Shown: piece after piece, positions 41,003 through 50,364 of the stretch
How positions within the stretch are numbered: the first letter of the stretch is position 1
How the letters are laid out: the number at the start of each line of letters is the position of its first letter
Assembly (NCBI RefSeq): GCF_016918855.1
Contig: NZ_JADKYB010000005.1
Location: 62,001 to 126,000 of the forward strand
DNA from: Actinacidiphila acididurans
GTDB lineage: Bacteria; Actinomycetota; Actinomycetes; Streptomycetales; Streptomycetaceae
DNA length: 64,000 nucleotides
Reading direction: 5' to 3'
The notes under the pieces: model-generated
What the model saw: the letters and a program-made list of their open reading frames with translations, nothing else
The model's database searches: none
Told to the model about the DNA's origin: nothing
Made by a program: the position numbers and the translations under genes

Positions 41003-41334
41003 GAAGCTTTCCGTCCCGTCCCGGAGGTTCCGCGTGGCGTTTGCGTGGCCATTGCGTGTGCGGTTGCTTGGCGTGTGCGTCGGCAGGCGCGGCGGCACGT
41101 TCGGTGCGCGAGGCGTCACCGCCGTACCGCTGCGCGTGGTCGCCGGGCGTGATCACCCGGTGTCGCGCCGCCGTACGGGCAACGCGAACCGCCCGACACG
41201 TGTCACGGGCCGGGTGTTCCACCAGCCTACGACGTACCGCCGGTATCCGTACGCGGCACCGCGGCGTACGGGGCGCACGGCTGGGTACGGGCCCCCCGTG
41301 GCGTATACGCCCCGTTACGTATCGCGTACGCACA
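41003..41334. other. mfd upstream region rich in GTAC steps
   Basis: No gene seen. Between about 41215 and 41335 the step GTAC, often as CGTACG or CGTAC, recurs many times, with TA-rich spots such as GTATACG and GTTACGTATCG. The mfd promoter must lie here, but no clear -35/-10 pair stands out. Confidence 0.4.
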
Positions 41335-41375
41335 CCGCGGCCCCGGCGCGCAGTGGCTGCGCTCCGGGGCCGCGG
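41335..41375 (-). terminator. Long hairpin downstream of the ABC exporter genes
   Basis: CCGCGGCCCCGG pairs with CCGGGGCCGCGG. Inside, GCGCAG pairs with CTGCGC around TGG, giving an almost continuous 19-bp stem with one C-T mismatch. It is about 100 bases past the permease stop on the minus strand. Confidence 0.7.
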
Positions 41376-41473
41376 CAGGGGGAGGCACACGCGGGGTTCC
41401 GGCCCCGCGCGGCGGGCCTGGACGGAAACGGCATCCGAAGGTGTCGCCCCCGAGCAGACCTGCCAGGTAAGAG

Positions 41474-44047
41474 TCAATCCGTGGCGATCGCGTTCAGTAC
41501 GTTCATCCGACCGGCCCGGAAGGCCGGCAACAGGGCCGCCAACAGGCCGACCACGGCCGAGCCGATGAACACCGAGACGATCGTGGCCCAGGGCACCCGC
41601 AGGATGCCGAGCCCCTGGGAGGCCAGCACCTGCTGGGCGGTGGAGCCCCAGCCCAGGCCCAGCCCCAGGCCGACGAGCGCGCCGAAGAGCGCGATCACCA
41701 CCGACTCCAGCCGGATCATCCGCCGCATCTGCCGCCGCGACATCCCGATCGCCCGCAGCAGACCGATCTCCCGGGTGCGCTCGACCACCGACAGCGCCAG
41801 GGTGTTGATCACGCCCAGGATCGCCACGATGATCGCCAGGCCCAGCAGGCCGTCGATCATGTACAGCAGCTGGTTGACCTGCTTGTGGATCAGCGACTTG
41901 TAGTCGGCCTGGTTACGCACCTTGACCTGCGGGTAGTCGGCGACCGCCGCCTTGAGCGCGGTGTACGCGCGGTCCTGCTGGCCGCTCGCCGCCTTGGCGA
42001 AGAGCAGGAAGTCCCCGGGCATCTTGCCGGCCGGCAGGTACTGCCGGGCGGTGGCGATGCCGGTGAACAGCGTGCCGTTCTCGATGGCGGTGTCGTCGCT
42101 GGTGATCGCCGCGACCTTCAGGTGCGCGGTCCGGCCGGAGACCGGGGTCACCGTGAGGGTGTCGCCGAGCGCGATGTGGTGGTCCTTGGCGAAGGCCGCC
42201 GGCACCGACATCGCGTTCGGCCGGTAGGCGTCGGCGAGCCGGCCCTGGGTGGTGTTCAGCCGCAGGTCCTGGGTGTACGAGGGGTCGGCGGCGCTGATCC
42301 GCTCGGTGACCGTCCCGGTCGGGGTCACGATCCGGGTGCTCACGATGGTGTAGTCGGTGAACCGCTCGACGGCGCCGGAGGAGCGCACTGCCTTCAGCGA
42401 CGTGATCGCGGCCGGGGTGAGCGGCATGTCGCCGGAGCCGGACTGGATGATGAAGTCCGCGCCGACCGACTTGTCGAGCTGGTCGTCGGCGGAGGCCACC
42501 ATCGAGGAGCCGACCACCGACATGCCGGCCACCAGGGCCAGGCCGATCATCAGCGCGGAGGCGGTTGCTCCGGTACGGCGCGGGTTGCGCAGCGCGTTGC
42601 GCTCGGCGAGCCGGCCGACCGGGCCGAACAGCCGCAGCACCACCGCGCTCACCGCTCGGACGATCACACCGGCCAGCAGCGGTCCGACGATCACAAAGCC
42701 GATCAGCGTCAGCAGCACGCCCAGGCCCAGCAGGCCGCCACCCGAGGACGCCTTGTCCGTGTTGGCCGCGCCGACCAGGGCGAGGACACCGGCCGCGCCC
42801 ACCAGGACGCCGATCGCGGCCCGGATCCGGCCCGCCCGGCCGTCGGCGGGGGTGCCCGAGTCGCGCAGCGCCGCCATCGGGGAGATCCTCGAGGCCCGCC
42901 GGGCCGGGATCCACGCCGAGAGCACGGTGACGACCACACCGATGAGCAGGCCCACCACCGGGGTGGTGACCTTGATCGTGAGCTGGGAGGTGTCCAGCTT
43001 CATGCCGACGTTGCCCATCAGCTTCATCAGGCCGACGGCCAGCCCCACGCCGCCGCCGATGCCGAGCACCGAGCCGGTCACGCCGAGCAGCACCGCCTCG
43101 AACAGCACCGACCGGTTGACCTGGCGGCGGCTGGAGCCGAGCGCCCGCATCAGCCCGATCTCGCGGGTGCGCTGGGCGACCAGCATCGAGAAGGTGTTGA
43201 CGATGAGGAAGACGCCGACCAGGACGGAGATGCCGGCGAAGCCGAGCATGGCGTACTTCATGAAGTTCAGGAAACCGCCGACGTCGTCCTGGTTCTTCTT
43301 CTTGGTCTCGGCGGCCGTGTCGATCGTGTAGTGCCCGCCGATGGCCGCCTTGACGTCGGCCTTGAGCTGCTCGTCGCTGACGCCCTTGGCGGCGGACAGC
43401 CCGAACCCGGTGTAGGCGCCGGTGGTGCCGAGCAGTCGGGTCTGGGCGGTGGCGGTGTCGATGTAGACGACGGCCGCGCCCGGGTTGGTGGTCCGGAAGG
43501 TGGCGATGCCGGAGACGGTGACCTTGAAGTCGCCGGGCTCGGCGATGATCCGCAGGGTGTCGCCGATCTTCAGGTGGTGCTTGTCGGCGGTGTCCTTGTC
43601 GAGCACGGCCTGCGAACCGTTCGCCGGGACGTGACCGGAGGTGATCTCGACGGCCTTGGTCTCGGTCGGGTCCCAGTTGCTGACGATGGTGGGGGCGCCG
43701 GAGGACGGGCTGATGCTCTTGTTCCGCGCGTCCGCGACGGTGACATCCTGGCTGGTGACGTCGGGGTAGGACGAGGCGACGCCGCGTACGTGGACCAGCG
43801 TCTTCTGCAGCGAGGCCGGCACGGTGTCCGGGATGCCGGTGTGCTGGGCGTCGTCCACCTTCGGCGCGCTGATGGTGACGTCGGAGGCGGTGGAGCCGAA
43901 GAGCTTGTCGAAAGTCGCCGTCATGGTGTCGGTGAACACCAGGGTGCCGCAGACAAATGCCACCGACAGCAGCACCGCGATCATGGAGAGGGCCATGCGG
44001 CCCTTGTGCGCGAAGAAGTTGCGCAGCGAGGTCTTCAGGACGGTCAC
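41474..44047 (-). CDS. MacB/FtsX-type ABC transporter permease (fused two-unit form)
   Basis: 857 residues. Two FtsX-like units in one chain. Membrane helix near residue 17-37 (MALSMIAVLLSVAFVCGTLV), a large outside domain, three helices with the signature RTREIGLMRALGSSRRQVNR, then a central helix pair, a second outside domain and a second RTREIGLLRAIGMSRRQMRR with three helices. It pairs with the ATPase gene upstream, whose stop overlaps its GTG start by four bases. It is likely to export or extract lipids, lipoproteins or peptides by mechanotransmission rather than a channel. Confidence 0.92.
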   Translation of the reverse strand: MTVLKTSLRNFFAHKGRMALSMIAVLLSVAFVCGTLVFTDTMTATFDKLFGSTASDVTISAPKVDDAQHTGIPDTVPASLQKTLVHVRGVASSYPDVTSQDVTVADARNKSISPSSGAPTIVSNWDPTETKAVEITSGHVPANGSQAVLDKDTADKHHLKIGDTLRIIAEPGDFKVTVSGIATFRTTNPGAAVVYIDTATAQTRLLGTTGAYTGFGLSAAKGVSDEQLKADVKAAIGGHYTIDTAAETKKKNQDDVGGFLNFMKYAMLGFAGISVLVGVFLIVNTFSMLVAQRTREIGLMRALGSSRRQVNRSVLFEAVLLGVTGSVLGIGGGVGLAVGLMKLMGNVGMKLDTSQLTIKVTTPVVGLLIGVVVTVLSAWIPARRASRISPMAALRDSGTPADGRAGRIRAAIGVLVGAAGVLALVGAANTDKASSGGGLLGLGVLLTLIGFVIVGPLLAGVIVRAVSAVVLRLFGPVGRLAERNALRNPRRTGATASALMIGLALVAGMSVVGSSMVASADDQLDKSVGADFIIQSGSGDMPLTPAAITSLKAVRSSGAVERFTDYTIVSTRIVTPTGTVTERISAADPSYTQDLRLNTTQGRLADAYRPNAMSVPAAFAKDHHIALGDTLTVTPVSGRTAHLKVAAITSDDTAIENGTLFTGIATARQYLPAGKMPGDFLLFAKAASGQQDRAYTALKAAVADYPQVKVRNQADYKSLIHKQVNQLLYMIDGLLGLAIIVAILGVINTLALSVVERTREIGLLRAIGMSRRQMRRMIRLESVVIALFGALVGLGLGLGWGSTAQQVLASQGLGILRVPWATIVSVFIGSAVVGLLAALLPAFRAGRMNVLNAIATD

Positions 44048-44865
44048 GACGTCCTCCCGCGACCGTCGAAGGTCTCGGGGGTCCGGGGGTCGCCCCCCGA
44101 GAATCGCAGCATACGTTCCAGGACGGCGTCCGCGGTGGGGGCGAGCATCTCGTCGACGATCCTGCCGTCCGCGAGGTACAGGACGCGGTCGGCGTAGGAG
44201 GCGGCGACCGGGTCGTGGGTGACCATCACGATGGTCTGGCCGAGGTCGTCCACCGAGCGGCGCAGGAAGCCCAGCACCTCGGCACCGGCCCGGGAGTCGA
44301 GGTTTCCGGTCGGCTCGTCACCGAAGATGATCTCCGGCCGGGCGGCCAGGGCCCGCGCCACGGCCACCCGCTGCTGCTGGCCGCCGGAGAGCTGGGTCGG
44401 ACGGTGCTTGAGCCGGCCGGCCAGGCCCACCGTCTCCACCACGCGGTCCAGCCAGTCGCGGTCGACCTTGCGGCCGGCGATGTCCATCGGCAGCGTGATG
44501 TTCTCCGCCGCGTTCAGGGTGGGCAGCAGGTTGAACGACTGGAAGATGAAGCCGATCTTGTCCCGGCGCAGTCGGGTGAGCTTCTTGTCCTTCAGTGTGG
44601 TGATCTCGGTGTCGCCGATCCAGATCCGGCCCCCGGTCACCGTGTCCAGGCCGGCCAGGCAGTGCATCAGGGTGGACTTGCCGGAGCCCGAGGGGCCCAT
44701 GATCGCGGTGAACCGGCCGCGGGCGATGTCGACGTCCACCGCGTCCAGGGCGACCACCCGGGTCTCGCCGCTGCCGTACGCCTTGGTCACCGCCCGGCCC
44801 GCCGCGGCAATCGCCGAACGTTCTCCGCTGCCCCCGGCCCTGGGAACCGTCACTGGCGTTGTCAC
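44044..44865 (-). CDS. ABC transporter ATP-binding protein (LolD/MacB type)
   Basis: 273 residues. Walker A GPSGSGKS (57-64), Q-loop FIFQSFNLLPTLNAAENI, signature LSGGQQQRVAVARAL, Walker B IIFGDEPTGNLDS, H-loop VTHD. The GNLDS and NLLPTL details are typical of MacB/LolD ATPases. GTG at 44865 is chosen because GGAGACAGCA precedes it. It couples to the permease by a 4-base overlap. No regulator gene is adjacent. Confidence 0.93.
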   Translation of the reverse strand: MTTPVTVPRAGGSGERSAIAAAGRAVTKAYGSGETRVVALDAVDVDIARGRFTAIMGPSGSGKSTLMHCLAGLDTVTGGRIWIGDTEITTLKDKKLTRLRRDKIGFIFQSFNLLPTLNAAENITLPMDIAGRKVDRDWLDRVVETVGLAGRLKHRPTQLSGGQQQRVAVARALAARPEIIFGDEPTGNLDSRAGAEVLGFLRRSVDDLGQTIVMVTHDPVAASYADRVLYLADGRIVDEMLAPTADAVLERMLRFSGGDPRTPETFDGRGRTS

Positions 44866-45373
44866 TGCTGTCTCCGTTTCATTTCGGTGAACCTGGGCGA
44901 ACCTGGCTGGTCTTCGGTGGTCTTCGCCGGTGATCGTCAGCCGATCGCCGGTGGCCGCCGGTCTCCCCGTGGCGCGGGGTGCCTCGGTACGTACGAGCCT
45001 GCCGGAGCCCACGGCCCGTCACGATGGGGCAGGTCTCCGTCAAGGGGTGGGGCTTTCCCCACCCCCGCGTCCGGTGGTGGGCCGCGCTCCCCCCGCTCTA
45101 TGAAGGTAGGGATCGCGTAAGCCCGGATCGTCATCCGCCGGTACGAATCGGGGGGCGCCGTAGGTAGGTCACTCCCCCTAGGGGTCCGATACCTGGGACT
45201 CATACCGGAGGTCGGGGTCGGGCCGCCGCCGGGGACCGGGTGCCGACACCGGCGCGCTGACGTGCGAAGGTATCGGGTGGGCAGGGGTGGCCCGCACGGC
45301 TTCTCCCGCGGACGAACCGGCCCGATTCAGCACTACTTCATCGGGAATGTCCGGTACTTCAGGGGGAGGGGCG
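44866..45373. other. Divergent promoter region between ABC exporter and MFS exporter
   Basis: 508 bases with no gene. The palindrome CCCCTAGGGG is at 45175-45184, next to GGTAGGTCACTCC and two GGTAT repeats on the minus strand (around 45190-45205). These look like operator elements, but I cannot name the regulator. Confidence 0.4.
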
Positions 45374-47005
45374 ATGACGGGCACGACCCGCAGGGGCCCG
45401 GTCGTGGCGGCCCTGATGCTCGCCATGGCACTGGCCGCACTGGACTCCACGGTGATCTCCACCGCGGTACCGCAGATCGTGGGCGACCTCGGCGGCTTCT
45501 CGCTCTTCTCCTGGCTGTTCTCCGGCTACCTGCTGGCCGTCACAGTGGCGCTGCCGGTGTACGGGAAGCTCGCCGACTCCTTCGGCCGCAAGCCGGTGCT
45601 GATCACCGGGATCACGCTGTTCCTGGTCGGCTCGGTGCTGTGCGCCGGCGCCTGGAACATGGCCGCCCTGATCGCCTTCCGCGTGGTCCAGGGCCTGGGC
45701 GGCGGCGCGATCCAGGGCACGGTGCAGACCATCGCCGCCGACCTGTACGGGCTGCGCGAACGCGGCCGGATCCAGGCCGCGCTGTCCTCGGTGTGGGCCA
45801 CCGCCGCCGTGGCCGGCCCACTCCTCGGCGGCTTCCTCGCCGGATACGCCGACTGGCGCTGGATCTTCCTGGTCAACGTGCCGATCGGCGCGGCGGCGCT
45901 GGCCCTGATCCTGCGTCACCTCACCGAGATCCGGCCGCACTCGGACCGCCGACGGACGGCGGACGACGGCGCGCGGGACGGTGAAGGCGACGGCGTACGG
46001 GCGAAGGCCGGCGTACGGGACGGCGTGCGCGAGCGGCCACGGGTGGACTGGGCGGGCGCGGCGGGGCTGTTCGTGACCGGCGGCCTGCTGCTGTTCGCGC
46101 TCGTGCAGGGCGGGGTGGCCTGGCCCTGGCTGTCCTGGCCGTCGGCGGGCCTGCTGGCGGGCAGCGTGCTCGCGGGAGCGGTCACGGTGGCGGTCGAGCA
46201 GCGCGCTGCGGAGCCGGTGATCCCGGGCTGGGTGTGGCGGCGCCGCCAGATCGCCTCGGTGAACCTGGCGATGGCGGCGCTGGGCGTGCTGATGGTGGCC
46301 CCGACCGTCTTCCTGCCGACCTACGCGCAGGACGTCCTCGGGCTCGGGCCGATCGCGGCCGGCTTCGTGCTGTCCACCATGACGCTGAGCTGGCCGATCT
46401 CCGCGGCACTCTCGCCGCGCGTCTACCTGCGCATCGGCTTCCGCAACTGCGCGCTGATCGGCGTCTCCTGCGCCGCCTTGGTGCTGGCGGGCTTCCAACT
46501 GCTGCCGTACGCCGGGCCCGGCTGGCAGCCGGCCGGCCTGATGCTGGTGCTCGGCATGGTGCTGGGCCTGTTCCAGTTGCCGCTGATCGTGGGCGTGCAG
46601 TCCAGCGTGGGCTGGTCCGAGCGGGCCACCGCGACGTCCTCGATCCTGTTCTGCCGCCAGGTCGGGCAGAGCGTGGGCGCCGCCCTGTTCGGCGCGGTGG
46701 CCAACGCCACGCTGGCGCACCGGCTGGGCGGTTCCGGGGCCTCCCTCGACGACCTGGGCGGCACCGTGCTGTCCGACGCCGCCCGGCACGCGGTCTCCGC
46801 GGCCGTCGACCACGTCTTCGTCGGCGCCGCCGTGGCCGCCCTCTTCGCGGTCGCGGTGCTCGCCCTGCTGGCCCCTCGCCGCTTCCCGGTCATCGCCCAG
46901 GACGAACCGGCCCGGCGCCACGATCAGCCGCAGCCCGCCGGCCCGGACCGGCCCCTGGACGGGGACCCGGCCGCCCGGACGCAGGGCCCGGGACCGGACG
47001 CCTGA
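45374..47005 (+). CDS. MFS drug exporter (DHA2, 14-helix type)
   Basis: 543 residues. Proton-driven multidrug antiporter of the EmrB/QacA group. Helix 1 has the conserved ALDSTVISTAVPQI motif. Motif A is GKLADSFGRKPV, and motif C is present as WATAAVAGPLLGGFLAG. There are about 14 hydrophobic helices with a long charged loop near residues 195-230. The C-terminal 35 residues are Pro/Asp-rich. ATG at 45374 follows GGGGGAGGGG; a longer frame upstream is unsupported. Confidence 0.92.
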   Translation: MTGTTRRGPVVAALMLAMALAALDSTVISTAVPQIVGDLGGFSLFSWLFSGYLLAVTVALPVYGKLADSFGRKPVLITGITLFLVGSVLCAGAWNMAALIAFRVVQGLGGGAIQGTVQTIAADLYGLRERGRIQAALSSVWATAAVAGPLLGGFLAGYADWRWIFLVNVPIGAAALALILRHLTEIRPHSDRRRTADDGARDGEGDGVRAKAGVRDGVRERPRVDWAGAAGLFVTGGLLLFALVQGGVAWPWLSWPSAGLLAGSVLAGAVTVAVEQRAAEPVIPGWVWRRRQIASVNLAMAALGVLMVAPTVFLPTYAQDVLGLGPIAAGFVLSTMTLSWPISAALSPRVYLRIGFRNCALIGVSCAALVLAGFQLLPYAGPGWQPAGLMLVLGMVLGLFQLPLIVGVQSSVGWSERATATSSILFCRQVGQSVGAALFGAVANATLAHRLGGSGASLDDLGGTVLSDAARHAVSAAVDHVFVGAAVAALFAVAVLALLAPRRFPVIAQDEPARRHDQPQPAGPDRPLDGDPAARTQGPGPDA

Positions 47006-47065
47006 GCCCGCGGGCCGCCACGTGCGGCACGGGCCGCACCCGTACCGAACGGACCGCCCGGGCTC
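47004..47065. terminator. Bidirectional terminator region
   Basis: An inner GTGCGGC/GCCGCAC hairpin (47022-47039) lies inside an outer GAGCCCG/CGGGCTC pairing (47004-47010 with 47059-47065), between the stops of the MFS gene and the SUKH-3 gene. Confidence 0.45.
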
Positions 47066-47549
47066 AGCCCGTGGTCAGGCGCACCGGCTTGGCCCCGCCG
47101 ATCAGGGTGGCCAGGGCACGGTCGATGTCGGGGCCGGCGTACCAGTCGCCGGTGTGGTCCACGGCGTAGACGCGGCCCTCGGCGTCGATGGCGAGCAGCG
47201 CGCCGGAGCCGGATTCCTCGCCCAGCGGGGCGACCTCGGTGTCCAGGGCGCGGCCGAGGTCGCCGAAGGTACGCGCCAGGTGCAGGCCGCGGATCGGGTC
47301 GATCACGATGCCGTTGGGCGCGATCTGCCGGCCCGGCCCGGTGGCGGCCGGGACGGCCAGGCCGCCGAACTCCGCCCACGCCTCCACCGCGGCGGGGAAG
47401 ACGGCGTGCCGGTGCCCGCCGGGCGACTCGTACGCGCGCAGCCGGTCGGCCCACTCCTCGGCCTGCTTGATGTCCCAGCGGCCCGGCTGCCAGCCCGCCG
47501 CCCGCAGCGCCGCGTCCACGCCGACCGGGAACCGGGTGGTGCCCCCCAT
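47064..47549 (-). CDS. SUKH-3 immunity-type protein
   Basis: 161 residues. Features of the SUKH-3 group: VDAALRAAGWQPGR near the N terminus, SPGGHRHAVFPAAVEAWAEF, GLHLARTFGDLGRALDTEV, and a C-terminal GRVYAVDHTGDWYAGPDID. SUKH proteins bind and neutralise toxins, often nucleases or deaminases. Here it lies 76 bases downstream of a YwqJ-type deaminase gene on the same strand, the expected toxin-immunity pairing. ATG at 47549 suits the GAGG site; GTG at 47552 is too close. Confidence 0.85.
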   Translation of the reverse strand: MGGTTRFPVGVDAALRAAGWQPGRWDIKQAEEWADRLRAYESPGGHRHAVFPAAVEAWAEFGGLAVPAATGPGRQIAPNGIVIDPIRGLHLARTFGDLGRALDTEVAPLGEESGSGALLAIDAEGRVYAVDHTGDWYAGPDIDRALATLIGGAKPVRLTTG

Positions 47550-47625
47550 CACGCCCTCACGTCCTCGTGCTCATCGGGTACGCCCGTACAGACGTGCCGG
47601 CACCCTGCGCTCCTGTCCCCGTACG

Positions 47626-48135
47626 TCACTTCCGGTCCGCGCCGGGGTCGATCGCCCGCACCCCGAAGTGCGCCAGCAGCGGGGCGCAGGAGCGGCAGGG
47701 CGGCACATAGGTGCCGTGCGCGGGGTCGCCGTCCTCGCGTATCCGGCGGGCGGTCAGCTTCGCGCCGCGCAGCGCCTTGCGGGCCTCGCCGTTGGTCAGC
47801 GGCTTGCGGGAGGCACGCTTGCCGCGGTTGGCCTCGACGGCGCTCAGGTGGCGGGACAGGAGCACCGGCTCGGGGCAACGTCCAGTGAACCGCTCACGCT
47901 GTGCGACCGGAAGGGCATCAAGGAAATCCCGCACGATCGGGTGAAGTTCGGGCGCCTGGTCCCCCTTGGCGCCGGTGCAGGTGAGTACGTCGTCGCGCAC
48001 CGACAGGGCGGCGGCGATCGCCGGCAGGATGCCGTCCCTGCGGTGCCGCAGGACCGGCGCACCCGCGCCGTCCCGGGCGGAACTCCAGTTCAGCCTGGGG
48101 TCGGCGGCCGGCCCCTGCGGTGTGGTCGTGGTCAT
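47626..48135 (-). CDS. YwqJ-like nucleic-acid/nucleotide deaminase
   Basis: 169 residues. Zinc-binding deaminase motifs: GRCPEPVLLSRHL with CPE (Cys 87, Glu 89) and PPCRSC (Cys 147 and 150) followed by APLLAHFG. ELHPIVRDFLDALP before the CPE is also typical of the family (PF14431). In polymorphic toxins this domain is carried at the C terminus of a large secreted protein; here it stands alone without a leader or trafficking domain, so it should act in its own cytoplasm. The SUKH-3 gene follows directly. The start is ATG 48133-48135, with a distant GGAGGG. Confidence 0.78.
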   Translation of the reverse strand: MTTTTPQGPAADPRLNWSSARDGAGAPVLRHRRDGILPAIAAALSVRDDVLTCTGAKGDQAPELHPIVRDFLDALPVAQRERFTGRCPEPVLLSRHLSAVEANRGKRASRKPLTNGEARKALRGAKLTARRIREDGDPAHGTYVPPCRSCAPLLAHFGVRAIDPGADRK

Positions 48136-48448
48136 CGTGTCCGTCGCGTCCCTCCGTCCGCCCGCGGGCAGCGGGCGTTCCCCCGTGCGTCGATCAGAGT
48201 GCCAAACGCGCCGTCCGATGGGAAAGCGGAACGCGCCCGGCCGCCCATCCTGTGTGGGATATGTCACCGTCGCGTGACGGTACGTCGGCAGCGCGGCCAC
48301 AGTGCGTGCACACGATCGTGGTACAGCGGCTGCCTGCGATTGCCCCGGCACCGGACGAACCGGAAGGATCGTCTCAGGCCCGGCAAGCAGGGACGGGCCG
48401 GGCCCGCATCCCGGCGGGGCCCCGACGCGCAGACCGAGGACGTTCCGC
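48136..48448. other. Divergent promoter region between deaminase and lipoprotein genes
   Basis: 313 bases with no gene. I see no strong hairpin or named operator. TATGTCACCGTCGCGTGACGGTA near 48258 contains the inverted repeat CCGTC-GC-GTGACGG (imperfect). Confidence 0.35.
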
Positions 48449-49324
48449 ATGCACCACCCCGCCCGCAGCCCGTACGCCGCCCCGGCCCGCCGTGCCGCGA
48501 TCCCCGTATCCGGTACGGCCGTTCCGCCGCCCCCTGCCGCCCCCGCGGCCCGGGCCGCCGCCCGTACGGTACGCGCCGCCGCCCTGCTGCTGCCCGCGCT
48601 TCTGCTCGCCGCGGCCTGCACCTCGGGCGGCGGCGCCCGGGCCGGCGGCTCGGCGGCCGACGGGCCGAACCCGGGCACGGCCGGCGCTGCTTCGTCCCCG
48701 GCACCGGGCGGCGCCGGCACAACGAGCGGCAATGGTGGCGCGCTGAACAGAACTCAGTTGGCGGCCGCCCTGGTCACCTCCAAGGACGTGCCCGGCTGGG
48801 TGATCGCGCCGGCCCGCACCGACGACTCGTCCCGGAATGCCGGGCTCACCACGGACCGGTCGCAGTGCCAGCCGCTGACGGACGTGACCAGCGTCAGGCC
48901 GCACATTCACCGGGTCGCGGTGGTCGGGGCGGCGTTCGCCCACCGCACCGGCGCCACGCGGGTGGACACCGTCAACCAGATGCTGGTCTCCAGCCACGCA
49001 CCGGGCGACGCGGCCAAGGTGATCGCCTCCGTCCGCGACGCGCTCACCGAATGCCGCTCGTTCACCGCGGTCGACCCCCACGGCACCAGGACGCCGTTCA
49101 CCGTGGGCACCGGTGCCGCGCCGGCGGCGGGCGACCAGGCGGTGTCGTACGTGCTGACCGAGCAGGCGGGCACCCGCGGGGCGGCGCGGGTGACGGTCGT
49201 GCGTACCGGGAACACGGTGACCGCCTACCTGTCGGTGACCTCCGCCGGGCGGGCCGGCGAAGTGCCCGGCGACGTGATCCGCGCCCAGGACGCCAAATTG
49301 CGGGCGGCGCAGGGACGGCGCTGA
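48449..49324 (+). CDS. Lipoprotein, first of two paralogues
   Basis: 291 residues. A 40-residue Ala/Pro/Arg-rich N terminus comes before the hydrophobic helix (AAALLLPALLLAAACTSG) with the probable lipidated Cys 57, so the true start may be internal. A Gly/Ala/Ser linker follows. The domain begins ALVTSKDVPGWVIAPA and contains Cys in SQCQPL and LTECRSF. It shares TSKDVPG, a central C...PL/I, and a closing VRTGNTVTAYLS with the next gene (VRTGDTIAAYET). Function unknown; conserved in streptomycetes as far as I recall. GAGG precedes the ATG. Confidence 0.75.
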   Translation: MHHPARSPYAAPARRAAIPVSGTAVPPPPAAPAARAAARTVRAAALLLPALLLAAACTSGGGARAGGSAADGPNPGTAGAASSPAPGGAGTTSGNGGALNRTQLAAALVTSKDVPGWVIAPARTDDSSRNAGLTTDRSQCQPLTDVTSVRPHIHRVAVVGAAFAHRTGATRVDTVNQMLVSSHAPGDAAKVIASVRDALTECRSFTAVDPHGTRTPFTVGTGAAPAAGDQAVSYVLTEQAGTRGAARVTVVRTGNTVTAYLSVTSAGRAGEVPGDVIRAQDAKLRAAQGRR

Positions 49325-49532
49325 GCCGTCGCCCGGCGCCCGGCAACGGCGGACCCCTCCCGTCACCATTGCCGCGACCGTGGTGAGCGGCCGCACAGGC
49401 GGCGGCGCGCCCCTGGTGGCGTAGAGTCGCGCGGCAACGGGCCGTCGCCCGCGTGGTCCCGGGACGGACCGCCGGGTCACGGCGGCGCGGGGCCGCAGCG
49501 CGGCGCCGTACACGACCACGGGGAGGACGCCG

Positions 49533-50267
49533 ATGCCGATACGTCCGCGCAGTCGCCTACTGACCGGTAGCCGGCCGCTGCTGGTGGCCGCCGCCATGGT
49601 GCCCGCTCTCGCCCTGGCCGCGGGATGCGGCGGGGGCGGCGGGAAAAGCAGCGGCAATGGCGGCGGCGACCCCAAGGACGCGGCCACCGGCCTGACCCGG
49701 TCCCTGCTGACCAGCAAGGACGTGCCCGGCGTCACAGTGGTGCCGGCGACGAGCACGGACCAACTGCTCGGCGGGGCGCAGCAGGTGACCCCGGCGGCGT
49801 GCCGGCCGATCGCCGACCAGTGGAACGCGCATCCCGCCCGCCCGCGGCAGGCGTATGCCGGCGCAATGGTGACGGACACCGCGGCCAAGGCGCAGGCGTC
49901 CAAGACGATCTCGCTGGAGCTGATCGCCTCCTACCGGCCCGGCGAGGCGAAAGCGGTGCTGGACGAGCTGACCACCGCGGTGCGCGGCTGCCGCAACTAT
50001 CACGTCACCAGGGGCACCGCGACCAGCACCATCAGCGTGCAGCCCGCCGCGGACGGCGGCACCCGCCTCGGCGACCAGCAGGTCGCGTACACCGTCGCCG
50101 ACACCTCCGGCGGCGCGAAGGGCATCGTCCTGGTGACGGTGGTGCGCACGGGCGACACCATTGCCGCGTACGAGACGCTCCGTCAGGACCACCAGCCGGC
50201 CACCCTGCGCCCGGCGATCCCCCTCGCCCAGGCCGCGAAGCTCCACACGACGGCCGGCGGCCACTGA
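49533..50267 (+). CDS. Lipoprotein, second paralogue
   Basis: 244 residues. Signal peptide with lipobox LAAGC (Cys 32), Gly/Ser linker, and the same domain as the preceding gene: SLLTSKDVPGVTVVPA, ACRPIADQWN, AVRGCRNYHVT, VLVTVVRTGDTIAAY. The paired cysteines are in matching places. It lies between the deaminase/SUKH pair and the nuclease-SUKH fusion. ATG with GGGAGG seven bases upstream. Confidence 0.8.
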   Translation: MPIRPRSRLLTGSRPLLVAAAMVPALALAAGCGGGGGKSSGNGGGDPKDAATGLTRSLLTSKDVPGVTVVPATSTDQLLGGAQQVTPAACRPIADQWNAHPARPRQAYAGAMVTDTAAKAQASKTISLELIASYRPGEAKAVLDELTTAVRGCRNYHVTRGTATSTISVQPAADGGTRLGDQQVAYTVADTSGGAKGIVLVTVVRTGDTIAAYETLRQDHQPATLRPAIPLAQAAKLHTTAGGH

Positions 50268-50364
50268 CCGCCCGCCCGGCCCGCCGTTCGGCGCCCCGGC
50301 GCCGACACCGTGCTGACCCGGCCGGACCGCAGCCAGGGCGGGGAACGGGGTTGCCGTACCCCCG

